From positions 1 through 49,292 of the forward strand of contig CAZUAQ010000043.1 of assembly GCA_964618455.1 (NCBI GenBank): a DNA stretch of 49,292 nt, read 5' to 3'. Numbering within the stretch: the stretch's first letter is position 1; every line of letters starts with the position of its first letter. The position numbers and the translations under genes are program-made. Below, piece after piece: positions 29,810-39,242 of the stretch. The stretch is from CAZUAQ01 sp964618455 (GTDB lineage Bacteria; Planctomycetota; Phycisphaerae; UBA1845; PWPN01). The notes below the pieces were generated by a model. The model did no database searches and was not told where the DNA came from. It was given only the letters and a program-made list of their open reading frames with translations.

Positions 29810-31252
29810 ATGGACTACCGGTTATCGAGCACAGGGCTCATTACGTGCATGATCCTTCTGGGAGGATGCACGACCGTCGACCCCCAGGAGGACTACGCGC
29901 GAGCACGCGACCACATTCGCCAGAGCACCGGTCAAGTTAACATCCAGCCACAAGACGGCGCGATCATCGAGACACGCATCTCAGAGTTGCTCCAGTCAGG
30001 CCTCACCGCCGACGAGGCAGCCGAGATCTGCCTCCTGAACAACCCCGAGTTTCTGGCCCAGTGGGAGGAAATCGGCATGGCCCGCGCCGATCTCGTCCAA
30101 GCGGAGCTTCTTTCGAATCCAACGGTCTCTTTGTCCATCCAGTTTCCGACGTCCGGCGGCCTGCCGAATCTCGAGGCCGCCATCGCCCAGAACATCGCCG
30201 ACCTGTGGCAGATCCCCGCGCGCCGATCCGCCGCGAAACACGAACTGAACCAGGCAATCCTCAGTCTCGCCCACCGCGCGACGGTACTGGCTGCCGACGC
30301 ACGCGAGGGCTTCTACCGCGCCGTCGGAACGGCGAACACGTACGACATCGCCAGGGAAAACCGGCAGGTTGCCCGGCGACTGCTCGAGATGGCCCAAGCG
30401 CGGCGCGACGCCGGAGCAGGCAGCGAACTCGACGTGAACCTGGCCCGCACGGCGGATCTTGAAGCCGAACTGGTGGTGCAATCCGCCCGTCTCGATCGTG
30501 ATGAAGACGCACGTCAGTTGGCCCGCCTGCTCGGGCTGACCGACCCGATCAACGAGTATTCGCTGAACGACTCGCTACCCGCCCTCCCTGCCGATGCCTG
30601 GGACACCGAACGACTCGTCCAACTCGCGAGTAACCACCGACTTGATATCGACGCCGCGCGGGAAAACGTGTCGCGCACCGCACAAGCCGTGGAAGTCGAG
30701 AAGTCCAGGAAATTTAGCATCCTGGAACTGGGAATCGGCTCTGAACGCGACGAACGGCGCGACGGGGTCGTCGCCAATTCGACGAATGCCATCACCGGTC
30801 CCAACCTCAGGCTGGAACTCCCGATCTTCGATCAGAACCAGGCCCGGATCGCCAAGGCCGAATTTGCTCACCGGCAGGCGCAGCATCTGCTTGACGCGCT
30901 GGAACGCCAGGTCATCCAGGACGTGCGCAGCGCCGCCGACCGCGCGCGGACGGCGACGCAGATGGCCACATTGGCCGATGAACGGTTCGTCCCCCTGGCG
31001 CGTGAGAACCACGACCTCTCTCAGGAGTCCTACCGTGCGGGCAAAACGTCCTTGCTCGCCGTGCTGCAAGCGCAACGCTTTCTTCTCGACGCGCGAAAAC
31101 GCCACATCCTGGCATCGGTCGACGCCGCCATCGCCATGGCGGAGGTCGAACGCGTCGTCGGCCTGCCCGCCGACAGATTCGCCACGTCGGCAGCGCAATA
31201 CGATTCGAATACCCATGAATCCCAACCCAATGAACATGGAGATCAACCATGA
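29810..31252 (+). CDS. TolC-family outer-membrane efflux lipoprotein (CzcC-like)
   Basis: The 480-residue protein has a lipoprotein signal (LITCMILLGGC with lipid Cys20) and two OEP repeats: the first covers about 65-250 (CLLNNPEFLAQWEEIGMARA, then FYRAVGTANTYDIARENRQV) and the second about 265-450 (LASNHRLDIDAARENVSRTA, LRLELPIFDQNQARIAKAE, SYRAGKTSLLAVLQAQRFLL). Such proteins form the outer-membrane channel of tripartite RND pumps. AGGGAAGGA precedes the ATG. The stop overlaps the start of the adaptor gene by four bases, so the channel, adaptor and pump are produced as one unit. Confidence 0.92.
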   Translation: MDYRLSSTGLITCMILLGGCTTVDPQEDYARARDHIRQSTGQVNIQPQDGAIIETRISELLQSGLTADEAAEICLLNNPEFLAQWEEIGMARADLVQAELLSNPTVSLSIQFPTSGGLPNLEAAIAQNIADLWQIPARRSAAKHELNQAILSLAHRATVLAADAREGFYRAVGTANTYDIARENRQVARRLLEMAQARRDAGAGSELDVNLARTADLEAELVVQSARLDRDEDARQLARLLGLTDPINEYSLNDSLPALPADAWDTERLVQLASNHRLDIDAARENVSRTAQAVEVEKSRKFSILELGIGSERDERRDGVVANSTNAITGPNLRLELPIFDQNQARIAKAEFAHRQAQHLLDALERQVIQDVRSAADRARTATQMATLADERFVPLARENHDLSQESYRAGKTSLLAVLQAQRFLLDARKRHILASVDAAIAMAEVERVVGLPADRFATSAAQYDSNTHESQPNEHGDQP

Positions 31253-33048
31253 CACGTTACTCATGGATCATGATGACCGGCCTTGCGGCGGTGCTGCTTT
31301 GCGGATGCGGTCGCGATACGGCCAATGAAGACCCCCACGCCGGTCATGATCACGCGCCCGGGGAACATGGAGACAAAGCCGATCCGCGCAATAGTACTGC
31401 CGGCGATGATGCCTCGCGCCGGTATTCAACGGACGAGTGGTGCTTTGCGCATGACGTGCCCGAAGCCGAATGCACGCGTTGCCACCCGGAACTTGTGGAC
31501 CGCTTCAAGGAAGCCAACGACTGGTGCGGCGGTCACGGCATCCCGGAATCCCAATGCCTGCTGTGCAACCCCGAATTCGAGGTGAAATGGGCGGCAATGC
31601 GTCCGGAAGTGCCCGAGCCCTCCCTGTCGGAACGTGAGGCGGGCATCATCGTGGAGCGCCGCGAGAATGCGATGCGCCCCGAGAACGATCCGCTTTGCCG
31701 AGTCGAGGACAACCAGATCCGCTTCCTCGATCCCTCGATCGCCACAAAGACGGGCATTCGTGTCGAGCCCGCCACGTCGCGACGGATCACCGCCGAGATC
31801 ACCTGTCCGGCCGAAGTGAGCTACGACGAAACACAACTCGCCCACATCACTCCCCGCACTCCGGGCGTCATCGTCGACGTCCGGGTCGATCTCGGCGACG
31901 CCATCGAGCCTGGACAGGTCCTGGCGGTCATCGACAGCACCACGCTCGGCAAGACCAAGAGCGAATACATCGAGGCCCGCGAATCGCTTCTCATCGCCCA
32001 GGCGGACGTGGAGCGTCACAACGTGATTCACGAAGCCATCGCGGAGATGCTCGAGGCGTGCGATGCCCGCACGCCCAGCGAGGAACTTCGCGCGAAATTC
32101 GACGACGTCCGCATCGGCGAAGCCAAGAGTCGCCTGCTCACCACCCACGCCCGCCTGGAACTAGCGCGGCAAAGTCACGAGCGGGAGAAGTCACTTTCTG
32201 CCAAAGGCATCAGCACGCAGGAAGCCCTGCAGAACGCTGCAAGTCGTCTTGCCGAAGCAGAGGCGGAGTTCGCCGCCACGCATGAAGCGATTGACATCGC
32301 CATGGAGGAAGAGCACCTCGATCTCGAGCGCGCTCTTCGCGTCGCCCAGGCGGCGCGCGATGCAGCGCGGCGGCAGCTTCAGATCGTCGGCGTGGGCTCG
32401 GCTCAGATTCAGGCACTGGACAATGGCGAGCATGATCAACTGGCCCGCTACGAACTCCGCAGCCCGATCGCGGGCCAGGTGGTCCGTCTGCACGCGGTCG
32501 TCGGCGAAATGGCTCCGGCCGAATCCGCCTTGTTCTCCGTGGCCGACCTGTCCTCCATGTGGCTGATGCTCAGCCTCGATGAGCGCGATCTGGCCACCGT
32601 CGCCCTGGGGCAGCCGGTGCAATTCGCCGCCGATGGCTGGTCCGGCAGACAATTCCAGGGCACGATCGACTGGCTCAGCAGCGAAGTCGACGATCGAACC
32701 CGAACCGTTGAAGCGCGCGTCACACTCCCCAACTCCGAGCGGCGCCTCCGCGCCAACATGTTCGGGACGGCGCGCGTCCTCGTACGCCAGAACGAAGCCA
32801 TGCTCACCGTCCCCGAACAGGCAATACAGACCGATGGCTGTTGTTCCCTCGTCTTCGTCAAACACACCGACACCCTGTATCGACCGAGAAAAGTCGAACT
32901 CGGACTGACGCGCCGAGGCTTCATCGAAGTGCTGGACGGCCTGACCGAGAACGAACCGGTCGTCACGACGGGCAGTTTCCTGTTGAAGACGGAGATTCTC
33001 AAGGGAAGCATCGGCGCCGGTTGCTGTGAAGTCGATCCGGGGCGCTGA
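31249..33048 (+). CDS. RND efflux periplasmic adaptor (CzcB-like) with duplicated Cys/His motif
   Basis: The 599-residue adaptor has a lipoprotein signal ending LLCGC (lipid Cys20), then a His-rich stretch (DPHAGHDHAPGEHGD). Residues 64-110 hold two copies, 28 residues apart, of W-C-x2-H-x-[VI]-P-E-x2-C-x2-C-x-P-E: Cys65, His68, Cys75, Cys78 and Cys93, His96, Cys103, Cys106. After about residue 150 comes the usual adaptor core: barrel-sandwich half (LAHITPRTPGVIVDVRVDLG), a long coiled-coil hairpin (about 245-390), second half-motif (RSPIAGQVVRLHAVVGEMAP) and the beta-barrel and proximal domains. It links the inner-membrane pump to the outer-membrane channel. The added N-terminal module may capture metal ions; the metal cannot be told from sequence. 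Confidence 0.92.
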   Translation: MTRYSWIMMTGLAAVLLCGCGRDTANEDPHAGHDHAPGEHGDKADPRNSTAGDDASRRYSTDEWCFAHDVPEAECTRCHPELVDRFKEANDWCGGHGIPESQCLLCNPEFEVKWAAMRPEVPEPSLSEREAGIIVERRENAMRPENDPLCRVEDNQIRFLDPSIATKTGIRVEPATSRRITAEITCPAEVSYDETQLAHITPRTPGVIVDVRVDLGDAIEPGQVLAVIDSTTLGKTKSEYIEARESLLIAQADVERHNVIHEAIAEMLEACDARTPSEELRAKFDDVRIGEAKSRLLTTHARLELARQSHEREKSLSAKGISTQEALQNAASRLAEAEAEFAATHEAIDIAMEEEHLDLERALRVAQAARDAARRQLQIVGVGSAQIQALDNGEHDQLARYELRSPIAGQVVRLHAVVGEMAPAESALFSVADLSSMWLMLSLDERDLATVALGQPVQFAADGWSGRQFQGTIDWLSSEVDDRTRTVEARVTLPNSERRLRANMFGTARVLVRQNEAMLTVPEQAIQTDGCCSLVFVKHTDTLYRPRKVELGLTRRGFIEVLDGLTENEPVVTTGSFLLKTEILKGSIGAGCCEVDPGR

Positions 33049-33141
33049 CCCTGTTCATCGCGACTTGCGAAGTATCCATGAAACTCCCTCCTCATCGGAA
33101 CGGAGCTGAATCAAAAGGCTTTCTCAACGTACGGAGCATCC

Positions 33142-36100
33142 ATGCTCAACGCCATCATCCACTGGTCGATTCAATACCGCTTCCTCGTCATCCTCGGGAG
33201 CCTCGGCCTCATTCTGACGGGCGGGATAGCACTGCGCCATCTGCCCGTCGATGCCTTTCCCGACACGACGCCCGTCCAGGTGCAGATCAATACCGTTGCC
33301 CCCTCGCTCTCCCCGGAGGAGATCGAGCAGCAGATCACCTTCCCCGTCGAGCAGGCCATCAGTGGACTCCCCGGACTGATCGAAGTGCGGTCGCTCTCGC
33401 GCTTCGGGCTGTCGCACGTGACGGTGATCTTCGACGAATCCAGCGACCTCCTGACCTCCCGGCAACTCGTGTCCGAACGACTGACCACGGTGGATCTGCC
33501 GGAGGGCATCGCCTCCCCCGCCATGGGGCCGATCGCCACCGGGCTCGGTGAGGTCTTCCACTACGTCGTCACCAGCGACACCCGCAGCCTGACCGAGCTG
33601 CGCACCATTCAGGACTGGATCATCAAGCCGCAGCTGCGCAGCGTACCAGGCGTGGCGGAGGTGAACAGTTGGGGAGGCCGCGAAAAGCAGTACCAGGTGG
33701 TGGTCTCGCCGGACAAGCTGCTCAAGCACGATCTCAACATGTCGGAAGTCATGGAGGCCCTCGAACGCAACAATCGCAACGTGGGTGGCGGCGTGGTGAC
33801 CCGCGCGGGCGAATCGCTCCTCGTCCACGGCGTCGGCCTGCTCACGTCGCGCGAAGAAATCATGAATGTCGTCATCCGCGCCGAGGACGGTGTGCCGACT
33901 TACATTCACGATGTGGCGGAGGTGGAAGTCGGCTTCGAGATCCGCCGAGGTGCCGTCACGCACGCGGGCGAGGGCGAAGCCGTGCTCGGTCTCGGCTTCA
34001 TGCTCATGGGCGAAAACACGCACGAGGTCACCCACCGTCTGAAGGAGCGCATGGAGGAGATTCGGCCGACCCTGCCCGAAGACGTCGACGTCGTCATCGT
34101 CTACGACCGGACGGAACTGGTCGACCACGTACTCAAGACCGTCCGAAAAAACCTCTTCGAAGGCGCACTCCTGGTCATCGCCGTGCTCTTCATCTTTCTC
34201 GGAAATCTGCGGGCCGGCCTGATCGTCGCCTCCGCCATCCCGCTCTCCATGCTTTTCGCCGGCAACATGATGCTCCAGGCCGGCATCGCCGGGTCGCTCA
34301 TGAGCCTCGGCGCCATCGACTTCGGACTCATCGTCGACAGCTCCGTCATCATGGTCGAAAACAGCATGCGGCGGCTGGCGGGCAATCACGAGGGTCGATC
34401 GCGCACCGAGGTCGTCCGCGACGCCGCGATCGAAGTGCGCCGACCGACGATGTTCGGTGAACTCATCATCATGATCGTTTACCTGCCGATCCTTGCCCTC
34501 GAAGACATCGAAGGCAAACTGTTCACGCCCATGGCGTTGACGGTCATCTTCGCCCTCACCGGCTCGCTGATTCTCTCGCTGACCCTCGTTCCCGCCCTGG
34601 CAAGCCTCATCCTGCCGAAAGAACCGAAGGAGCGCGAACCGCGAGTCATCCGGCTCATCAAGCGCGTCTACACGCCTGTCCTTGACGGCGTCTTACGTCT
34701 GCGCTTCGTGATGATCGGTCTGGCTTTGGCCGGGCTGATCGGCGGTGTGATCGGCGCCGCGCGGCTCGGGACTGAGTTCATCCCACGTCTCTCCGAGGAA
34801 GCCATCGTCATCAACACCGTCCGACTGGCGGGCGTTTCGATCGACGAATCCATCCGCTATGGCACGCAGCTCGAGCGCCTCCTGCTGGATGAGTTTCCCG
34901 ATGAGATCAAACACGTCTGGTCGCGCACCGGCACCGCCGAGGTCGCCACCGACCCGATGAGCATCGAACTCACCGACGTTTTCATGACCCTGCACCCGCG
35001 CGATCAATGGACCCGGGCGAAAACGCAGGCCGACCTGACCGAGCAGATGCAGAACGCGCTTTCCGGCATGCCCGGCATGCGCACCATCTTCGCCCAGCCG
35101 ATCGAACTGCGCGTCAACGAGATGATCGCCGGCATCCGCAGCGACGTAGGCGTCAAGATCTTCGGCGATGACTTCGACACGCTGAAGGAGATCGCCGCGG
35201 AGGTGGAGCGCGTCCTGAGCACCGTGCCCGGCAACGCCGACCTCTTCACCGAGCAACTCACCGGCCAGCCGGTCCTGCGTGCGAAGCTCAAACAGGATCA
35301 GCTCGCGCGCTACGGCATCCCCGCCGACGAAGTGCTCGACTTCGTCGCCGCCATCGGCAACGTGCCCGTGGGCGAAGTCCGCCAGGGACAGGTCCGCTTC
35401 CCCCTGACAGTGCGCCTGCCCGATCGTTACCGCCTCGACCCCGAAGCCGTCGCCTACCTCCGCATTCCGACTTCCTCCGGGGCCCGCCTGCCGCTCGCGC
35501 GCCTCGCCGACGTCGAGATTACCGAAGGGCCCTCCACCATCAATCGCGAGTGGAGCAAGCGGCGCATCATCGTGCAGAGCAACGTCCGCGATCGGGACGT
35601 TGGTTCGTTCGTCAACGAGGTACAGCGGCGCATCGCCGAGGAGGTCGAACTGCCGCCAGGCTACTTTATCCGCTACGGCGGACAGTTCGAACACCTCGAA
35701 CGCGCCGGTCAGCGGCTGATGATCGTCGTGCCCATGGCCCTTGCGCTGATCTTTCTGTTGCTCTACACAACGTACGGACGGCTCGCGGACTGCATCCGCA
35801 TCTTCCTCACGCTGCCGCTGTCCGCCGTCGGCGGTATCCTCGCCCTGCACTTGCGCGACATGCCGTTCAGCGTTTCCGCCGGTGTCGGCTTCGTGGCCAT
35901 GTCCGGCGTCTCGGTGCTGGGGGACATGGTCTTTGTGTCTTACTTGCGATCGCGTCTGGAAGCCGGGATGCCCCTGCGCGAAGCCGTCCGCGATGCCGCT
36001 CTCACCCGGCTTCGCCCGGTGCTGATGACCGGCCTGGTCGCGAGCCTCGGCTTCGTCCCCATGGCCCTCAACACCACCGTCGGCGCCGAGGTCCAGCGCC

Positions 36101-36225
36101 CCCTCGCCACCGTCGTCATCGGCTGCGTCATCACCTCCACATTGCTGACGCTCTTCGTGCTCCCGGTGATGTACACGCTTTTCATGCCCCAGCCGAAGAC
36201 CTCCGATGACAGGGCAAATGCCTGA
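33142..36225 (+). CDS. Heavy-metal RND efflux pump (CzcA/CusA family)
   Basis: The 1027-residue inner-membrane protein is a proton-driven exporter with the usual twelve-helix plan and two large periplasmic loops. It starts MLNAIIHWSIQYRFLVILGS and has the early LPVDAFPDTTPVQVQINT of heavy-metal pumps. Helix 4 carries AIDFGLIVDSSVIMVEN, in which Asp393, Asp399 and Glu406 have the same spacing as the proton-relay residues of CzcA. The DFG-x3-D form points to the divalent-cation (Co/Zn/Cd/Ni) pumps and away from the Cu/Ag type. ACGGAG precedes ATG 33142. Gene order channel-adaptor-pump matches czcCBA. It ends the operon. Confidence 0.95.
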   Translation: MLNAIIHWSIQYRFLVILGSLGLILTGGIALRHLPVDAFPDTTPVQVQINTVAPSLSPEEIEQQITFPVEQAISGLPGLIEVRSLSRFGLSHVTVIFDESSDLLTSRQLVSERLTTVDLPEGIASPAMGPIATGLGEVFHYVVTSDTRSLTELRTIQDWIIKPQLRSVPGVAEVNSWGGREKQYQVVVSPDKLLKHDLNMSEVMEALERNNRNVGGGVVTRAGESLLVHGVGLLTSREEIMNVVIRAEDGVPTYIHDVAEVEVGFEIRRGAVTHAGEGEAVLGLGFMLMGENTHEVTHRLKERMEEIRPTLPEDVDVVIVYDRTELVDHVLKTVRKNLFEGALLVIAVLFIFLGNLRAGLIVASAIPLSMLFAGNMMLQAGIAGSLMSLGAIDFGLIVDSSVIMVENSMRRLAGNHEGRSRTEVVRDAAIEVRRPTMFGELIIMIVYLPILALEDIEGKLFTPMALTVIFALTGSLILSLTLVPALASLILPKEPKEREPRVIRLIKRVYTPVLDGVLRLRFVMIGLALAGLIGGVIGAARLGTEFIPRLSEEAIVINTVRLAGVSIDESIRYGTQLERLLLDEFPDEIKHVWSRTGTAEVATDPMSIELTDVFMTLHPRDQWTRAKTQADLTEQMQNALSGMPGMRTIFAQPIELRVNEMIAGIRSDVGVKIFGDDFDTLKEIAAEVERVLSTVPGNADLFTEQLTGQPVLRAKLKQDQLARYGIPADEVLDFVAAIGNVPVGEVRQGQVRFPLTVRLPDRYRLDPEAVAYLRIPTSSGARLPLARLADVEITEGPSTINREWSKRRIIVQSNVRDRDVGSFVNEVQRRIAEEVELPPGYFIRYGGQFEHLERAGQRLMIVVPMALALIFLLLYTTYGRLADCIRIFLTLPLSAVGGILALHLRDMPFSVSAGVGFVAMSGVSVLGDMVFVSYLRSRLEAGMPLREAVRDAALTRLRPVLMTGLVASLGFVPMALNTTVGAEVQRPLATVVIGCVITSTLLTLFVLPVMYTLFMPQPKTSDDRANA

Positions 36226-36400
36226 CGCCGAAATCGCCTGGGTGACACGAGCATGCGGGATATCTCTGATGCGAGACAACGCTCGGATGCTTTCTGATCT
36301 TGAAGCGGGAGGGGAGGCTTGATAAGAATTTCCATACAAGTTAGTCGAAATGGGTATTTATCCCCATCGCATTGCCTCCATATTTCTCTACCATGCCATA

Positions 36401-36643
36401 ATGGGTGCCTTGAACAGGATTACCGAGGCGGCGGAGCGGGTGGCATGCCATGTCGAGGTCTGCGACTGTGCGATCACCATCCGCACGCCCCGCGCCTGCC
36501 TCTTTGCCGCGACCAACAGCCACGAGCTCAAGGCGGACTTACAGGACCCGACGCAAATGGAAGAGTTGCTCATGGTTCTTCAAGGACCGCTCATTCCCTG
36601 TGCCGACTTCGATTGTGCCTACTGCACCGACATGTCATCGTGA
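36401..36643 (+). CDS. Small Cys-rich orphan protein
   Basis: I do not recognise the family. The 80-residue product starts MGALNRITEAAERVACHVEV and ends PCADFDCAYCTDMSS, with seven Cys residues, including CHVEVCDC and C-x4-C-x2-C, that could form a metal site. Codon third positions in this frame are mostly G or C, as in neighbouring genes, whereas the in-frame sequence upstream (from an ATG at 36350) is A/T-rich at third positions; I therefore prefer the ATG at 36401. No Shine-Dalgarno sequence is seen. It stands alone after the efflux operon and converges with proB. Confidence 0.5.
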   Translation: MGALNRITEAAERVACHVEVCDCAITIRTPRACLFAATNSHELKADLQDPTQMEELLMVLQGPLIPCADFDCAYCTDMSS

Positions 36644-36711
36644 CCCGTGTATTTGCATAGACGAACCATTTCTCTGTTCATTGTGGGATGTCATTCAAGC
36701 CGCACACCCGC

Positions 36712-37812
36712 TCAGTCCTTCTCCGGCGTGAGGACGAGGTTGTCGCGGTGGATCGCCTCGTCCGGCGAACTGTTGCCCAGCGTGGCGTGGATGGCGTCGG
36801 ACTTCAACCCCTTGATGCGGGCCATCTCGTCGCTCGAATAGTTCGACACCCCGTGCGCGATCGTGTTCCCCTCGGGCGTCATCACGCGAACGACCTGCCC
36901 GCGCTCAAACGCGCCGTCCACCTTGACGATCCCGCGCGGCAGCAGGCTCTTGCCCCGGGCGTGAATGGCGTCCACCGCCCCGGCGTCCACCGTGATCGCC
37001 CCGACCGGCCGAACCGCCCCGGCGATCCAGCGATGCTTCGCCTTCCGCTTGCGTGACGCCGGCGCGAAGATCGTCCCCACACGCTTGCCGTCCAGCAGCT
37101 TGAGCAGCACGTTCGGCTCGCGCCCGTTGGCGATCACCACCGCCTCGCCCGCCTCGGTCACCCTTCGCGCGGCGCGCAACTTTGCCTCCATGCCGCCGCT
37201 GCCCAGTTTCGACCGCTCGTCGTGCACCAGGTCCCGCGCCTGTTCATAATTCTCGACGAGATCCACCCGCGCCCCGTCCCGATCCAACAGGCCGTCCACC
37301 ACCGTCAGCAGCACCATCAAGTCCGCTTGCAGCAGGTTGGTCACCATGGCGGCGATGGTGTCGTTGTCCGCGAACTTGTCCAGTTCATCCACGGCGATCG
37401 TATCGTTCTCGTTGATGACCGGGATCGTCTTCAACCGATGCAGCGCGTCAATCGTATTGCAGATGTTTACGTAACGCGCCCGCTGCTCGAAGTCGGTCCG
37501 TGTCACGAGCACCTGCCCGGCATGCAGTCCGTACTTGGCGAACATCCGCTCGTAGATCGCCATCAACGCCGGCTGGCCCACCGCCGCCGCCGCCTGCAGC
37601 ATCGGCAACGAACGCGGACGCGCTTTCAACCCCGTCCGGCCCATGCCCGCCCCCACCGCGCCGCTGCTCACGAGCGTCACGCGAATGCCCCGCTCGTGCA
37701 GCGCCACCATCTGCCGCACGAGCCGGCCGATCAACCGGCTGTCCAGCCGCCCGTCGTCACCGGTCAGCACCGCCGTGCCGACCTTCACGACCACCCGGCG
37801 GACCTTGCCCAT
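36712..37812 (-). CDS. proB: Glutamate 5-kinase with PUA domain
   Basis: ProB phosphorylates glutamate in the first step of proline synthesis. The 366-residue protein has the amino-acid kinase fold: VVVKVGTAVLTGDDGRLDS, LVSSGAVGAGMGR, INENDTIAVDELDKFADNDT and KLGSGGMEAKLRAARRVTEAG. The C-terminal PUA domain (about 270-355) includes GAVRPVGAITVDAGAVDAI and NYSSDEMARIKG. I chose ATG 37812, eight bases after the waaA stop; a TTG at 37851 would overlap waaA and lacks support. The second proline gene, proA, is not in the window. It follows waaA in the same direction and is probably co-transcribed. Confidence 0.96.
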   Translation of the reverse strand: MGKVRRVVVKVGTAVLTGDDGRLDSRLIGRLVRQMVALHERGIRVTLVSSGAVGAGMGRTGLKARPRSLPMLQAAAAVGQPALMAIYERMFAKYGLHAGQVLVTRTDFEQRARYVNICNTIDALHRLKTIPVINENDTIAVDELDKFADNDTIAAMVTNLLQADLMVLLTVVDGLLDRDGARVDLVENYEQARDLVHDERSKLGSGGMEAKLRAARRVTEAGEAVVIANGREPNVLLKLLDGKRVGTIFAPASRKRKAKHRWIAGAVRPVGAITVDAGAVDAIHARGKSLLPRGIVKVDGAFERGQVVRVMTPEGNTIAHGVSNYSSDEMARIKGLKSDAIHATLGNSSPDEAIHRDNLVLTPEKD

Positions 37813-37819
37813 CCATCGT

Positions 37820-39148
37820 TTACGCAGCGCCGTGCTTGGCACGATCCACAATCTCCATCAAGGCGTTTAACGTCCGTTCCGTCGCGCCCTGGTTCGCCCG
37901 AACCACCTCGCGACCGCGCGTCACCATCTCCTGAGCCCGATGCCCGTTCATCAGCAACGTGTGCACCTCGTCCGCGAGCTTCGTCACCACGTCCGGGTGG
38001 TGCAGATCCTCCGCCAGCAGCGCCACCGCCTCGGCCCGCTTCAACTGGCGCACCGGGTCGGCGAAGTTCTCCGTATGCGGCCCGAGAATCATCGGCTTGC
38101 CCAGCGCCGCCACCTCCATCATGTCCGATCCCCCCATCTCCGCCAACGTCCGCCCGACGAACACCACGTCCGCCAGCGTGTACGCCTTGCGCAACTCACC
38201 CATCGTATCGATCAACAGAACGCTTGATTTCAACGACGCCCCATCCTTCCCGTCAGATCGCTGGCTGCGCCGCACGCACGTGAACCCCTCACTCCCGACG
38301 ATCGCCGCCACCTCGTCGAAACGCTCCGGCTTCCGCGGCACGAGAATCAATTGCAGCCCCGGATGATCCACAAGCAGGCGCTTGTACGCCTCGAGAATCA
38401 CGCGCTCCTCGCCCGGGGCGGTGCTGCCGCACACCCACGTTCGCCGCTCGCGCGACCACCCCATCGCCCGGGCCAACTCCTCCGCCCCGGCGATGGCATC
38501 ACTCTGCGGCGCCGAATCCCATTTCATCGAGCCCGTCACCACGACGCGGTTATCCGGCACGCCCACCGCGCGAAACCGCCGGGCATACTCCTCGTCCTGT
38601 GCCCCGACCCACGCCAGGCGCGCAAACATCGGTTTCACCAGCGACCCCAGCAGCTTGAACCACTTCACGCTCTTACCGGCGGTGATGCGCCCGTTCACCA
38701 CCGCCACGGGAATGCTCCGCCGCGCCGCCTCCGCCGTGAACTGGTACCACACCTCGAGCTCGACCAGCACCACGAGATCCGGAGCGATCCGATCCAGCGC
38801 CCGGCCGACCCAGCAACTGAAGTCCAGGGGATAACGGATGACCACGTCATCCGGAAAGACCGCCTTCGCGCGATCGATGCCGGTATCCGTCGTCGACGAC
38901 ACGACGATCTCCCACCCCGGATACCGCTCGCGCCACAGCTCCACCAGCCCCTTGACGGCATTGACTTCCCCCATCGACACCGCATGAAACCAGACGCGCT
39001 TCCGCCCGTGCGGCTGCTCCGGCACGTACCCGCGCCGCTGATCCCAGTCGCGACGGTACTTGCCCGTCCTCCACGACTTGACCAGCACGAACGGACTCGC
39101 CGCCGCCCCCGCCACCGCATAGACACCATCGACCAGCCACCGGTTCAT
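37820..39148 (-). CDS. waaA: 3-deoxy-D-manno-octulosonic acid (Kdo) transferase
   Basis: WaaA (KdtA) transfers Kdo from CMP-Kdo to the lipid A precursor at the inner membrane. The 442-residue protein has the N-terminal membrane-contact segment (MNRWLVDGVYAVAGAAASPF), the GT30 motif HAVSMGEVNAVKGL with the probable catalytic Glu, SSTTDTG, and the C-terminal nucleotide-binding part (CGSTAPGEERVILEAYKRLL, ADVVFVGRTLAEMGGSDMME). In-frame ATGs at 39157 and 39160 are alternatives; no ribosome site decides among them. The presence of the gene argues for a Gram-negative LPS outer membrane. It lies between the GGCT-like gene and proB on the same strand. Confidence 0.93.
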   Translation of the reverse strand: MNRWLVDGVYAVAGAAASPFVLVKSWRTGKYRRDWDQRRGYVPEQPHGRKRVWFHAVSMGEVNAVKGLVELWRERYPGWEIVVSSTTDTGIDRAKAVFPDDVVIRYPLDFSCWVGRALDRIAPDLVVLVELEVWYQFTAEAARRSIPVAVVNGRITAGKSVKWFKLLGSLVKPMFARLAWVGAQDEEYARRFRAVGVPDNRVVVTGSMKWDSAPQSDAIAGAEELARAMGWSRERRTWVCGSTAPGEERVILEAYKRLLVDHPGLQLILVPRKPERFDEVAAIVGSEGFTCVRRSQRSDGKDGASLKSSVLLIDTMGELRKAYTLADVVFVGRTLAEMGGSDMMEVAALGKPMILGPHTENFADPVRQLKRAEAVALLAEDLHHPDVVTKLADEVHTLLMNGHRAQEMVTRGREVVRANQGATERTLNALMEIVDRAKHGAA

Positions 39149-39242
39149 GCCCGACATCATAACCGCGAGGCAGGCACGCCGCGCGATCCGCTCAGCAAGC
39201 CGTTCTTCACGATGGTGAGAAAGAACCGCCCCACTCAATCCA

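Noticed and set aside
34693..36339. 548-residue antisense open frame opposite the RND pump
   Set aside because: Its product is dominated by Asp, Gly, His and Glu, has no recognisable domain, and is a shadow of the pump gene.
36340..36400. In-frame ATG at 36350 and a TTGCCT/CATAAT promoter-like pair
   Set aside because: The 17 extra codons are A/T-rich at third positions, unlike the rest. The promoter-like boxes are 19 bases apart and the -10 overlaps the ATG at 36401, so both are unconvincing.
37813..37851. TTG start for proB inside waaA
   Set aside because: It adds 13 residues with no match to ProB and has no ribosome site. ATG 37812 leads directly into the conserved kinase start.
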